Part shown: piece by piece, positions 38,619-48,854 of the stretch
Numbering within the stretch: position 1 is the stretch's first letter
How the letters are laid out: each line of letters opens with the position of its first letter
Assembly (NCBI GenBank): GCA_938038785.1
Contig: CALHTB010000062.1
Location: 1 to 64,000, forward strand
Reading direction: 5' to 3'
DNA: 64,000 bases
DNA from: an uncultured Acidimicrobiales bacterium
Lineage (GTDB): Bacteria; Actinomycetota; Acidimicrobiia; Acidimicrobiales; SHLQ01
Made by a program: the position numbers and the translations under genes
The notes under the pieces: generated by a model
Database searches by the model: none
The model's input: only the letters and a program-made list of their open reading frames with translations
Told to the model about the DNA's origin: nothing

Positions 38619-39547
38619 CTGCGAAGAATCATCTTTGGGAAGCGAAGCAGCAAGTTCGACGCCATCATCTCTGCGGTGTTCGCTGGGATTTCAGCCGAAA
38701 TGAGCAAGGCGTTGTTGCCGCCGGTCTCGGAGATCAGGTCGAGTGCCGATGGCGTAGAGCCGAAGAGTTTTTCAAGCTTGGCGATCTGCTTGTCTGACTT
38801 TGAAATGTCGAGGCAGACCATTTGGCACAACACCATCCCGGCGGCTGAGGCAGTTCGAGTATCGGTCGGGATCGACCAGACGTCGGCTCCTTGGCCTTTG
38901 AGGGTGTCGATTGCGCCTTGATCTCGAGTCGGGCTCTCGATCCATGTGTAGGCGGCGCGTCCTCGCCCGGACTGTGCGGTCCAGGTGGATGCATCGGCTG
39001 GCAGGTCGTCAGGGTTCTCCTCAATGAGGGCGATCATTTGGGCAGCGCCGGTCGATGGCGCTACTGCTGGTGCAGCACCACTGACTGGAGCCGCTGCAGC
39101 AACGGCGGCTGCTGGAGCAGCGGTGCTTGGAGCAGCAACAGCTGCCGTTTCGGCTTCGGTGCCGCCGCGCAGCCCAGAGATGTTGGCCTCGTGGCGCTTC
39201 AAAACGTGGATCGTGCGAGCGCCAATCTCACGTTCGGTCTCGGCGGTCCAGCGTTCTGAACGCTTGAGTTTGAACTCGTTTACCTTCCATGAGCGAAGGG
39301 TGTACTCGGCGCCGGTTTTCGGGTCTGGGGTCCAGTCGATTGCTGAGCCAGGCGGTGGTGGCGTTGGTGGAACGACCCATCCAAGGTCGCGCAGCTCATC
39401 GAACATGGCGACCGGCGCGTTCAAACCGTCGAACGACAAGATGACATCAGGTGCGCGGCTGGCGATCGTAAAAACGAGCTCGGCGTCAATGCTCGGGGCT
39501 GTCGCTACTGATTGTTGGGTGCTTCCAACTTGCGCGTCTGCTGACAT
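38615..39547 (-). CDS. Hypothetical protein with central Ala/Pro-rich linker
   Basis: ORF with linker AAVAAPSTAAPAAAVAAAAPVSGAAPAVAPS; start chosen at MSADAQVG. Confidence 0.6.
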   Translation of the reverse strand: MSADAQVGSTQQSVATAPSIDAELVFTIASRAPDVILSFDGLNAPVAMFDELRDLGWVVPPTPPPPGSAIDWTPDPKTGAEYTLRSWKVNEFKLKRSERWTAETEREIGARTIHVLKRHEANISGLRGGTEAETAAVAAPSTAAPAAAVAAAAPVSGAAPAVAPSTGAAQMIALIEENPDDLPADASTWTAQSGRGRAAYTWIESPTRDQGAIDTLKGQGADVWSIPTDTRTASAAGMVLCQMVCLDISKSDKQIAKLEKLFGSTPSALDLISETGGNNALLISAEIPANTAEMMASNLLLRFPKMILRS

Positions 39548-39730
39548 GGCAGGCTCTTTCTCCGGGGCGGTCCGTCTCACCACTGTCTCGGTATGCCAAC
39601 GGTCACTGAGGGCGGGGGCTAAATGGCCCAAATACCCCATTTCGCGCATACCAGTTTCAGCAGGTGCCAGTGACCTTACTCAGAGCGTTCGTGGGTGGAC
39701 CACGCGGGCCGCATAGTGTGGCCTCGAATC

Positions 39731-40969
39731 ATGGTCACGCTCAGTTCGTTTGCCTCGCGGCTTGGCCGCATCCTCGGACCGGACCCTCGCGCAGCTACCC
39801 AATCGATCGTTGCGTTGCTCATCTCAATCATCGCAACCCTTCTCGCCGGCCTGACACTCGCGTCCGCCGAGGATCAGCTTGCGAAGCTCCCGGGCCTTCT
39901 GCTGTTAGTTCCAGCAGCCATTGCTCAGCGCGGCAATGTGTTCGGTGCACTTGGTAGCCGTCTTGGAACGGCCATTCATACCGGCGAGTTTGCGATGACT
40001 CGCCGGGTCGACACGGTGTTCGGCCAAAACGTGATCGCTTCCATGGCGCTGAGTCTCATCGCAGCAACGTGGCTAGCGCTCATGGGTTGGCTTCTCGCGC
40101 AGATCTTCGCCATTTCCAACGCAATGAGCCTTCTCGATTTCATCGCAGTGTCTGTCGTCGGTGGCGCGCTTGCCTCCCTTGTGGTCCTAGCGATCACCAT
40201 CGCTCTTGCCGCCGGGTCAACACGCTTTGGTTGGGACCTCGACAACGTCACTGCGCCCTTGGTGACCGCAACCGGTGACTTGGTCACGCTTCCGGCTCTG
40301 ATCCTTGGCTCGCTCGTGGTCGGGCCATCGAACGCCAGCGAAGTCGTCGGACTGCTGGCATCGGTCGCCGCGATCATCGCCCTCGGGATCTGCCTGCGTG
40401 TCGGGCTCCCATTGCTTCGGCGAATAGCGCTCGAGTCCCTCCCCGTTCTTGCACTTGCATCAACGCTGTCGTTGGTCGCCGGCATCGTCGTCGAGAAACG
40501 GCTCGGCGCCTTTCTCGACGAACCAGCGTTGCTCATCCTCGTGCCCGCCTATTTTGGAATGGCGGGAGCGCTCGGAGGGATCTTGTCGAGCCGACTAGGC
40601 AGCAAAGTGCACCTCGGCCTGATCGAACCGACGCGAGTGCCCGGCCGCCAGGCGTTGCTCGATATCCGCTCGATCGCCGCGCTAGCCGTGCCCATCTTTG
40701 CTCTCGTTGGACTCTCGGCCCACCTCGGCTCTCTCCTGCTCGACACCGATAGTCCCGGTTTGCTCATGATGGTGGCCATCGCGTTCATTGCGGGTCTCGG
40801 TGCAACGTTCGTCGTGCTCGCCGTGGCGTATTACGGCACCCTTGCGGCTGTTCGATTTGGGCTCGACCCCGACACCGCGTCGATCCCACTCACGAACTCG
40901 GTTCTCGACCTGGTGGGGGCCTTCACGCTTGTCGGCACGATCGTCATGCTCGGCGTTGGTGCCACATGA
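39731..40969 (+). CDS. MgtE/SLC41-like divalent cation transporter membrane domain (duplicated)
   Basis: Two related halves: LLLVPAAIAQRGNVFGALGSRLGTAIHTGEF and LILVPAYFGMAGALGGILSSRLGSKVHLGLIEP. Confidence 0.8.
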   Translation: MVTLSSFASRLGRILGPDPRAATQSIVALLISIIATLLAGLTLASAEDQLAKLPGLLLLVPAAIAQRGNVFGALGSRLGTAIHTGEFAMTRRVDTVFGQNVIASMALSLIAATWLALMGWLLAQIFAISNAMSLLDFIAVSVVGGALASLVVLAITIALAAGSTRFGWDLDNVTAPLVTATGDLVTLPALILGSLVVGPSNASEVVGLLASVAAIIALGICLRVGLPLLRRIALESLPVLALASTLSLVAGIVVEKRLGAFLDEPALLILVPAYFGMAGALGGILSSRLGSKVHLGLIEPTRVPGRQALLDIRSIAALAVPIFALVGLSAHLGSLLLDTDSPGLLMMVAIAFIAGLGATFVVLAVAYYGTLAAVRFGLDPDTASIPLTNSVLDLVGAFTLVGTIVMLGVGAT

Positions 40970-41017
40970 TCGCTTTCCCTAACGGAAGCAATTCCCTACG
41001 ATGACCGGTACTAGCTA

Positions 41018-42235
41018 ATGGATGACAAACCCCGAAATCTTCGAACCCTGATCGCCGAGGCAAAAGACACCTCCGAGCTGATGGTCGACCTTGCCTATGC
41101 CGCGGTGTATTTCGGTGACCCCGACATGGCCGAGGAAGTGCGCGACCTCGAATCAACAATGACCGAACTCGTCGACGACATGCGCTCCTTGGCAGTGCTT
41201 GCCGTTCGTCATCCGCGAGAGGCTCCAGGGATGAGCCGCGTGCTCCAAGTGGTGTCGGCCATCGAACGCATCGGCAATGACGCTGTCAACATTGCCCGAA
41301 CGGTCTCGAACAAATTGGGCATCCCGACGCACCTCATCGAAGAGCTCAGCGATGCTGAAGAGATCTCCCATCGAGTGGTGGTGGCCGACGAGTGCACTAT
41401 GGCGCACCGCCCGTTACACGAGCTCGAAATGCCCGTACACACCGGCATGCGCGTGCTTGCCGTTCGAGATGGCGACGGCTGGACGACGACCGTCAACGGC
41501 GACACCATTTTGGTCCCGGGCGACGTGCTTTTTGTTGAGGGCCCACCTGCGGGCATCGAAACGCTGCGCGAATGGGCGGGTGCGCCACCGCGTGCCGAAA
41601 TTGTAGAAACCGAGCCCGTCGAAGAGCTCGACCGTGCCATCGATTTGCTCGTGGAAATGAAGAATGTGTCCGAGGCTGCCGTAGGCCTTGCGTACTCGGC
41701 CCTCGTGCTGCACGATCGTGGTCTTGCTGCCGAAGTGCGTCACCTCGAGACCAGACTCGATGAAATGCACGACCAGCTCGAGACGTGGGTTCTTCGGGCA
41801 GCGAAGGGCCGTACCTCTGACCCGGCGCCGCTACGTGGGCTCCTTCATCTCGCTGCCGCTTCAGAGGACATTGGTGACCAGGCGTCGGCAATGGTGATGT
41901 TTGTCGAGCATGGCCAAGAGGTGCATCCGGTATTGAACGTTGCCTTGGCCGACGCCGACGAGGTCGTTCTGCGGGTTCCCGTCGCGGCAAGCAGCCGCGC
42001 TGAGGGAGCCACGTTGGCTCAGCTGCAGCTCGATGTTGCGCCCGGGTACACCGTGCTCGCAATCAAGAAGGGTGCGGTGTACCGTCACCGGCCGCGGGGG
42101 CACGACCAATTCAGCGAAGGCGATGAAGTCATTGCTAGCGGCCCCGATGAAGGCCGAGAACAGTTCGCCGAAGTGTTCGGTTGGAAGCTCGTCGCCGACG
42201 AGGAAGCGGGCGACCATGAACTCGCCGCACTATAG
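41018..42235 (+). CDS. Tandem (PhoU-like + TrkA_C/RCK_C) x2 protein
   Basis: Two repeats: LMVDLAYAAVYFGDPDMAEEVRDLE...VLAVRDGDGW and AAVGLAYSALVLHDRGLAAEVRHLE...YTVLAIKKGAV. Confidence 0.8.
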   Translation: MDDKPRNLRTLIAEAKDTSELMVDLAYAAVYFGDPDMAEEVRDLESTMTELVDDMRSLAVLAVRHPREAPGMSRVLQVVSAIERIGNDAVNIARTVSNKLGIPTHLIEELSDAEEISHRVVVADECTMAHRPLHELEMPVHTGMRVLAVRDGDGWTTTVNGDTILVPGDVLFVEGPPAGIETLREWAGAPPRAEIVETEPVEELDRAIDLLVEMKNVSEAAVGLAYSALVLHDRGLAAEVRHLETRLDEMHDQLETWVLRAAKGRTSDPAPLRGLLHLAAASEDIGDQASAMVMFVEHGQEVHPVLNVALADADEVVLRVPVAASSRAEGATLAQLQLDVAPGYTVLAIKKGAVYRHRPRGHDQFSEGDEVIASGPDEGREQFAEVFGWKLVADEEAGDHELAAL

Positions 42236-42289
42236 CCAGGCTCCAAAGGCTCCAAATCAAGTGTCTCGACCACAAACCGATAGGTCGTT

Positions 42290-43042
42290 GTGAAATTCTT
42301 CGTCCTCGTCGCGGCAGCGCTGGTCGTTCGATCGCTCCTCAGCAGCGCTGGTGTGGACATCCCGCTCGGGTTGATCCTTTTCCTCGGTGCAATCGCACGT
42401 GGGATCCACGTGTACCTGGGCAGAACGCGGGGCGATCCGTTGTGGGAACGGCAGTGGGCAGAGGCGGCGGATGAACTTGGACTACGGCCGAAGTTTCGCA
42501 ACAGCAGCAATTCGATGTCGACCATGCGGGGCGAAATCGACGGCCATCAAGTGACCGTAAAGAGCTATCGCCACAAAGCCCCCGAGATCGATGTGAGGTT
42601 CTGGTCTGGGCTTCGTTCGGTCGATATCGACCCGCGGCGCGAGGGGCGGCGTCACAGCGGCGGGGAAGTATCGACTGGTGACCCTGCTTTTGACGCTGCG
42701 TACCGCGTCAGCGACCGCGCCGGTGTGTCCGATGAAGAGCTGCATGCATGGCTAACCCCTGCCCGTCGGGAGATTCTGCTGGTGCTGGGTGACGCGCTTG
42801 AGGTCGAGGAGATTGAGGAGAACGAACTCGAGGTTTTGCTCGGCCGAGACGAATGGACTCCCGCTGAACTCGTTCAGGCGGTAGAGCTTTGCGTGCTTGT
42901 GGCCAAGACCCTCGACAAGTCGTACCAGCCCCGACGACTAAGCATCCAGGACGCTAGCCCACAAGACGAAATCCGCCCAGATGTCACGCCGCAGGACCGC
43001 GTGCAAGAGCCGCAGGACGATCGCCCCCGTGAGGATCTCTAG
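42290..43042 (+). CDS. Hypothetical protein with N-terminal membrane segment
   Basis: 250 aa ORF. Confidence 0.55.
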   Translation: MKFFVLVAAALVVRSLLSSAGVDIPLGLILFLGAIARGIHVYLGRTRGDPLWERQWAEAADELGLRPKFRNSSNSMSTMRGEIDGHQVTVKSYRHKAPEIDVRFWSGLRSVDIDPRREGRRHSGGEVSTGDPAFDAAYRVSDRAGVSDEELHAWLTPARREILLVLGDALEVEEIEENELEVLLGRDEWTPAELVQAVELCVLVAKTLDKSYQPRRLSIQDASPQDEIRPDVTPQDRVQEPQDDRPREDL

Positions 43043-43341
43043 CGGGACCGTGGGCGTCGCATCCTGACCACATCCTCGGCATCCACATAGGTTGCTGCCG
43101 GCTCGGTATTGCGAAGGTGCCAGTGGCGCGCTGCGACGACTACGAGATTCAGCGCAACGATCACAAGCGCGGCGACGACACCGGTGAGCATCAGCTGCTG
43201 ATCCCACTGGACGATACCGACCATGCCAACAACGCCGGCTACCGCCACACCCAAGATCACGCCGGGTCGAAGCGCCAACGACAGCTTCGATAACCGTCCT
43301 GCGATCAAGGGAATTTCCGAGCCCGCTTCTCGATTCGTCAT
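43039..43341 (-). CDS. Small membrane protein
   Basis: 100 aa, two TM helices. Confidence 0.5.
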   Translation of the reverse strand: MTNREAGSEIPLIAGRLSKLSLALRPGVILGVAVAGVVGMVGIVQWDQQLMLTGVVAALVIVALNLVVVAARHWHLRNTEPAATYVDAEDVVRMRRPRSR

Positions 43342-43364
43342 GCGATGTCACGGTACCCGATATC

Positions 43365-44243
43365 GTGCCCCGAATGGAACCCGAACTGCGGTTGATGACG
43401 ATTCATGCTCACCCTGACGACGAGGCGTCCAAAGGCGCCGGCACCGTTGCCAAATACAGCGCCGAGGGAGTGCGTTGCGTGCTCGTGTGCTGTACCGACG
43501 GCGGTGCGGGCGACATCTTGAACAAGGCGCTCGACACACCAGAGAATAACGACAACATCGTGGCGGTTCGACGCGCCGAACTAGATCGTTCGGTCGAGAT
43601 CATTGGTTACCACCGCGTCGCGATGCTGGGGTACCTCGATTCGGGAATGCCCGACATGCCCGAAAACAAACATCCCGACAACTTCGCAAACGCTCCGCTT
43701 GATGAAGCCGTTGAACGCCTGGTGCGTCTCATTCGTGAAGAAAGGCCGCAGGTGATTGTGACCTACAGCCCCCATCAGTCGGGCTATTTGCACCCCGACC
43801 ATCTCAAAGTGAACGAGATCAGCCTCCCGGCGTTTCATGCTGCTGGCAACCCCGATAAGTATCCCGACGCTGGCGAACCGTGGCAGCCGCAGAAGATGTA
43901 CTACACGGCATGGTCGAAGGAACGCATCGTCTTGACCCACGAGAAGTGCCTCGAGGTCAACGGGGAAAGCCCCTTCGACGAACGATTTCTTGATCGAGAG
44001 TCCGAAGACCACCTCATCAGCGCGAAGGTGGAAGTCGAGCAGTACTGGGACGCTCGCTGCGATGCATTGTTGGCCCACGCCACGCAGGTCGATCCGAACG
44101 AGCCCTTCTGGTTCCCGTTGCCCCGGCCAATCGCCGCTGCGGTGTACCCCTATGACGACTACGAGCTTGGAATCTCGCTGATCGATACCGACGACATGGA
44201 AGACGACCTATTCGCCGGGCTCCGACACGGAGCAGCGGGCTAG
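43365..44243 (+). CDS. mca: Mycothiol S-conjugate amidase (Mca/MshB family)
   Basis: LMTIHAHPDDEASKGAGTVAKY, HPDHLKVNEIS, YYTAWSKERI. Confidence 0.87.
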   Translation: MPRMEPELRLMTIHAHPDDEASKGAGTVAKYSAEGVRCVLVCCTDGGAGDILNKALDTPENNDNIVAVRRAELDRSVEIIGYHRVAMLGYLDSGMPDMPENKHPDNFANAPLDEAVERLVRLIREERPQVIVTYSPHQSGYLHPDHLKVNEISLPAFHAAGNPDKYPDAGEPWQPQKMYYTAWSKERIVLTHEKCLEVNGESPFDERFLDRESEDHLISAKVEVEQYWDARCDALLAHATQVDPNEPFWFPLPRPIAAAVYPYDDYELGISLIDTDDMEDDLFAGLRHGAAG

Positions 44244-44620
44244 TGGCGACCTACGACCAAGACTGGTGCGACAGTCTCGCCTCTGCGGTTGGGGCAGGGA
44301 CCGGCGAGCAAGCGCCAATGCGATTGCTCTTTGTGATCACCGATACCGAAGACGGCAAGGTGGCCTTCCACCTCGATCTCGACAAGGGCGGAATCGTTTC
44401 GGCCATCCATGGTCGGGTGCCACGCGGCCAGGACAAGGCCAACGTCACGGTCACGGTGAAGGAGTCAGTGATTCGCGAGCTATGGGCGGGGGAGCGGACA
44501 CGCGACGCTGCGTTTATGCGTGGCGACCTCAAGATCGAAGGGTCCTACGAGCGGTGGCTCGATGAGCTCGTGCCGCTCTTTACGGCCGAGCCATGGTCAA
44601 GCGCCTGGGCCGCCAGCTAG
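44243..44620 (+). CDS. SCP2 sterol-binding-like domain protein
   Basis: VTVTVKESVIRELWAGERTRDAAFMRGDLKIEGSYERWLDELVPLF. Confidence 0.7.
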   Translation: MATYDQDWCDSLASAVGAGTGEQAPMRLLFVITDTEDGKVAFHLDLDKGGIVSAIHGRVPRGQDKANVTVTVKESVIRELWAGERTRDAAFMRGDLKIEGSYERWLDELVPLFTAEPWSSAWAAS

Positions 44621-45138
44621 CCAGCGGTAGGAGGTGGGGGATCGATGGCGACATCGGGTCCGCCGCATGCACCCCATAAGCCCGCAGTATTGGTCTTCGC
44701 TTGACGAAGGTCGGAGCGGAGCCTGTCGAGGTACGCGTTGTTCGGCTCGTAGATCGACAGGTCAGCCATGCCGTGGCGCAGTAGTTCTGCGTTAACAAAG
44801 CTGCCATCGTCTACTCGAAAGACGTAGGCGAGCAGTCGTCCGTAGCGATCTCGGGCTTCGAGGTCACGTTCGAGGCGAATTTGGGTTCCGGGCGGCACGA
44901 GCTCGGCGAGAAAGGCCGACGCCTCGGCACCGAAGCACTGCCGAGGGCGCGCTGGGTCGACCGTTTCGGGCGTATCGATACCGAGTAGGCGGACGACTTC
45001 GGTCTGGCCAGCAGGAAACGTGACGACGAGGGTGTCACCGTCGACCACTTCGCTCACGACCGGTAAGGCTGTACTGGGCTGCTCATCGACAACTGCGCAC
45101 GCGCCAAGGGCGAACAACAGGGGCAGGACATATCGCAT
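44617..45138 (-). CDS. Thermonuclease-like (SNase) lipoprotein
   Basis: EVVDGDTLVVTFPAGQTEVVRLLGIDTPET; DRYGRLLAYVFR. Confidence 0.88.
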   Translation of the reverse strand: MRYVLPLLFALGACAVVDEQPSTALPVVSEVVDGDTLVVTFPAGQTEVVRLLGIDTPETVDPARPRQCFGAEASAFLAELVPPGTQIRLERDLEARDRYGRLLAYVFRVDDGSFVNAELLRHGMADLSIYEPNNAYLDRLRSDLRQAKTNTAGLWGACGGPDVAIDPPPPTAG

Positions 45139-45225
45139 AGCAGGCCTTCAGACTCGACGAATTCGAGGATGGCGCCGCGAGCGCGTGCCATCGAGAAGGC
45201 CTATGCGACCAAGAACGAAGGTACT

Positions 45226-45393
45226 TTATGCAGCGAGGTCGAGATGAGTCGGCCGTGCTGACCGCAGTGCAGCGCGAGCCTTTGCGAGGCCCTGACGGCC
45301 AATTTCACGAGTTTCCTCGTCGAGGCGCCAGTGGGTTGGCTCGGGTGCATCATCGATGATGAGCAATAGTTGGGGTTGGGTGTTCGTATCCAT
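45226..45393 (-). CDS. Small hypothetical protein
   Basis: MDTNTQPQLLLIIDDAPEPTHWRLDEETREIGRQGLAKARAALRSARPTHLDLAA. Confidence 0.5.
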   Translation of the reverse strand: MDTNTQPQLLLIIDDAPEPTHWRLDEETREIGRQGLAKARAALRSARPTHLDLAA

Positions 45394-45556
45394 GTCATAA
45401 GTATGAACATGGGGTGTGACACGATGATTCCCGAGGTGGGTAACTTCGTTGAAAACAAACGGTGAACAGGCCATTTCAACACGTCTCGGTGCTGAGAATC
45501 CGTATTCTTTGCGATCGTCCCCCGTTGAGCGGTTGTCGATGTGCAACGATGGCCCG

Positions 45557-46006
45557 ATGGGACTGAAAGACACACTCCAAGAAGACCTGGTCGCGGCCAT
45601 GAAGGCTGGCGATGACGTCAAGAAGACCACGTTGCGGGCGGTCATTACGGCGATCAAGACGGCGAGCACGGCCGAGGGAGCTGACGAAGAGATCTCCGAC
45701 GACGCAGTCATGAAGATCATTGCGAACCAGGTGAAGCAACGCACCGAGGCCGCGGAGATCTTCGCCGAGGCTGGCGAGTCCGAGCGTGAAGGGATCGAAG
45801 TCGCCGAGCGTGAGGTGCTGCAGGCGTACCTTCCCGAGCAGATGTCGGCCGACGAGCTCGACGCCGTAGTCGCCCAAGTGATCGCCGATGGCGGGTACAC
45901 CACAAAGAAGGACATGGGCACCGCAATCAAAGAGGTCATGGCCAAGGTCGGCGGGCAGGCCGACGGCAAGGCAATCTCGGGCGCAGTCGGTAAGGCGCTG
46001 AGTTAG
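45557..46006 (+). CDS. GatB/YqeY domain protein
   Basis: MGLKDTLQEDLVAAMKAGDDVKKTTLRAVITAIK...YLPEQMSADEL. Confidence 0.9.
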   Translation: MGLKDTLQEDLVAAMKAGDDVKKTTLRAVITAIKTASTAEGADEEISDDAVMKIIANQVKQRTEAAEIFAEAGESEREGIEVAEREVLQAYLPEQMSADELDAVVAQVIADGGYTTKKDMGTAIKEVMAKVGGQADGKAISGAVGKALS

Positions 46007-46098
46007 GTCCTGTCGACCAGAGCGTGTTACTCGTCACACGTCCTCGACTTTGAGAAAAGTTTCACTAGCGTGGCATCACAGGAAGAGGAGGGTTTCCT

Positions 46099-48810
46099 AT
46101 GCTCGCTCGGTTCGTACAGATCTTTGCATCTCGGCCCCGACCTTCCCTGCTGCTGTGGCTAGTCATCCTTGTCTTTGGCATCGCGTCCTATGCGGTCTTC
46201 TTGCCACGCGAGGGATTCCCGCCCGTTGACGTGCCGGTTGCAGTCGGTGCGGGCGGCTACTTCGTCGACGATCAAGACCAGGTGGACGCCGACGTCACCC
46301 AGCCGTTCGCTGAGGCAGTCCTTGCGCTAGACGAGGTTGAGAGCGTCACTAGCTTCAGCCGAGACTCGTCGTTCACCGTGATCGCGAATCTCGACGGTGC
46401 AACGAGCGTCGAGGGCGCCGCGCTGTTGCAACAGGTCGCCGATTCGGGGGATTTCCCTGACGAAGCACAGTTCTTTACCCGCTCGATCGACGCATCGAAG
46501 TTCCTCGAAGAGTTCGATGTGCTCATTGGCGTCTACGGGCCATTGGGGACAAGCGGCGAGGATCTCGTCGCCGCCGCGGAATCCATCGTTGGCGACATCA
46601 CCCACCCCGACATTCGCGAGGTGAAGGTCGAAGACCTTTTCGAGTCGGGCCTTAACCCGGCGACGGGCGAACCAGTCGTCCTCGAAACCACGTTTAACCA
46701 GCTCACCGACGGCGACAACCAGTTCCGCTCGTCGATCGCAATCGGCGTCATCGCTAACGAAGGTGTCGATTCGATCGGTATCCGGGATGCAACCGAGGAA
46801 GCCCTCGCCCGAGCCGAGGTCGGCCTGCCCGACGGGTTCGAGGCGATCGTTGCCCTCGACGCGGCCCGCATTGTTGAGCAGCAGATCTCTTCGCTCCAGG
46901 GCAATGTCCTGATGGGTATTCTCGTCGTTGCAATCGTCGCCCTGTTGTTGATCTCATGGCGAGCTTCGATCATCACCGCGGCATTCTTGTTCACCGTGCT
47001 CGCAGCCTCGGTCGGTGCGCTTCTGCTCGTCGGGATCTCCCTGAACACCATCTCGTTGTTCGCACTCATCCTTGCGCTCGGGCTGTTCGTCGATGACGCG
47101 ATTGTGATCACCGAGTCGATCGACGCGTTCCGAGATGACGAAGAGGACGAGGGCGACGCCGATGCACAAGACCTCTCGGTCATTCGGCGAGCCATCGACC
47201 GCGTTGGTGCTGCGAGCGCGTCGGGCACGATCACCACCGTTCTCGTGTTCGCCCCGATGCTCCTCATCGGCGGAGTGCTCGGTGGGTTCATCCGAATTCT
47301 GCCAATCACGATCATCTTGGCGTTGGTGATCTCGCTCGTGCTGTCGTTCATCTTTATCCCAGTGGCCGCACGCTTCCTGACACTGCGCGCCCCAAAGGCC
47401 GGCGGTCCGCTCATTCGAGCCGAAGAGAAGTTGGCCGACATCGTCGGTTCGCTTCCCGCCGCTCGTGGTGGAGTGGGTACCGCGATTGGTGTGGCTGGCT
47501 TCCTGCTTTCCCTGGCGCTCACCGGCATTGGCTTGGCGGTCTTTGCCCCTAACGTCGGCTTCAATATCTTCCCTCCAGCCAAAGACTCGACCGCCATTGC
47601 GCTTGAGATCACCTATCCGCCTGGCACCGACATCCAGAGTGCAAAGCAGATTGCACTCGAGGTGAACCAGGAGGCCGAAGCAGCTCTCGGCGAAGAGCTG
47701 GTGCAGGGCTATGTCTACATCGGTTCAGCAGCCAGCGCGTTCGCCCAGTACGACATCACTGCGTTGGGCGGTCGTCCGACAGTTCACGAACTGGTGGATG
47801 AACTCGAGCCCATTTCTGAAGCTCGAACCGATGCACGCGTCGTCTTCTCCGCAATATCGAACGGTCCGCCAGAGGCGCTCTTCCCGTTCACGATGCAGGT
47901 CTTCGGTGAAGACATTGACACGCTCATCGCCGCCGGTGAGGAACTCCGGGCCGATCTCGATGGCCGGACGCTCACGCTTCCAAACGGCGACGACTTCACG
48001 GTGCTCGAGACCGATTTGGCGCTCGATGATGTGGTCGCACGTGACGATGGGCGACGCTATCTCGAAGTTCGTGCTCGTTTCGATGACGCGTCAGTGACCA
48101 CGACCACGGCAACCACGCAGGAGTACTTCGAGGACAATTTCGATGCCGCGGCGCTTGCAGACCTAGGTCTGGGCGAAGACGCTCTTGGCTTTGACTTCGG
48201 CCTCGAATCCGACAACCAGGAAGCCTTCGCTGCGCTGCCGATCGCATTCGGTCTCGCGCTGCTGGCCATGGCTGTGCTGCTCATCGTGCAATTCCGTTCG
48301 ACATCGCAGTGGCTGTTGGTCTTCACGGCTATTCCGTTCAGCTTCTTCGGCATGTTCGGCGGCCTTTTGATCACCGACAACCCGCTCAGCTTCTTCGTCA
48401 TGCTCGGTGTGCTTGGCCTCGTGGGAATCGCGGTGAACAACTCGATTCTCTTGGTCGACTTCGCAAACCAGGAACGACGCCTCGGAGCCGAGATGAACGC
48501 GGCGATTGCCACCGCTGTTCGCCGTCGCTTCCGCCCTCTGGTCGCGACCTCGCTTACAACTGTCGGCGGTCTGTTGCCTCTGGCGCTGAGCGACCCCTTC
48601 TGGGAGGCGCTGGCCTTCACCATTATCTTCGGCCTGCTGTCGAGCACGTTCCTCGTGATCTTCTCGTTCCCGTACTACTACCTCGCTATCGAGAAGATTC
48701 GAGACTTCTTCGGCCAGTGGCCGCTGGTGCGCAACATCGTTCGTGGTCTCGTTGGCCTCAGCCTGGCCGGTTCTGCCGTAACGCTGATCCTGCAAGCAGC
48801 GACTCTCTGA
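46099..48810 (+). CDS. RND-family efflux transporter permease
   Basis: 903 aa; LFVDDAIVITESIDAF, LVGIAVNNSILLVDFANQERR, AVRRRFRPLVATSLTTVGGLLPLAL. Confidence 0.9.
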   Translation: MLARFVQIFASRPRPSLLLWLVILVFGIASYAVFLPREGFPPVDVPVAVGAGGYFVDDQDQVDADVTQPFAEAVLALDEVESVTSFSRDSSFTVIANLDGATSVEGAALLQQVADSGDFPDEAQFFTRSIDASKFLEEFDVLIGVYGPLGTSGEDLVAAAESIVGDITHPDIREVKVEDLFESGLNPATGEPVVLETTFNQLTDGDNQFRSSIAIGVIANEGVDSIGIRDATEEALARAEVGLPDGFEAIVALDAARIVEQQISSLQGNVLMGILVVAIVALLLISWRASIITAAFLFTVLAASVGALLLVGISLNTISLFALILALGLFVDDAIVITESIDAFRDDEEDEGDADAQDLSVIRRAIDRVGAASASGTITTVLVFAPMLLIGGVLGGFIRILPITIILALVISLVLSFIFIPVAARFLTLRAPKAGGPLIRAEEKLADIVGSLPAARGGVGTAIGVAGFLLSLALTGIGLAVFAPNVGFNIFPPAKDSTAIALEITYPPGTDIQSAKQIALEVNQEAEAALGEELVQGYVYIGSAASAFAQYDITALGGRPTVHELVDELEPISEARTDARVVFSAISNGPPEALFPFTMQVFGEDIDTLIAAGEELRADLDGRTLTLPNGDDFTVLETDLALDDVVARDDGRRYLEVRARFDDASVTTTTATTQEYFEDNFDAAALADLGLGEDALGFDFGLESDNQEAFAALPIAFGLALLAMAVLLIVQFRSTSQWLLVFTAIPFSFFGMFGGLLITDNPLSFFVMLGVLGLVGIAVNNSILLVDFANQERRLGAEMNAAIATAVRRRFRPLVATSLTTVGGLLPLALSDPFWEALAFTIIFGLLSSTFLVIFSFPYYYLAIEKIRDFFGQWPLVRNIVRGLVGLSLAGSAVTLILQAATL

Positions 48811-48854
48811 CCTTCGATCAAATTTGCGGCGTTTGGGTGGCCTAACGTTGGTGC

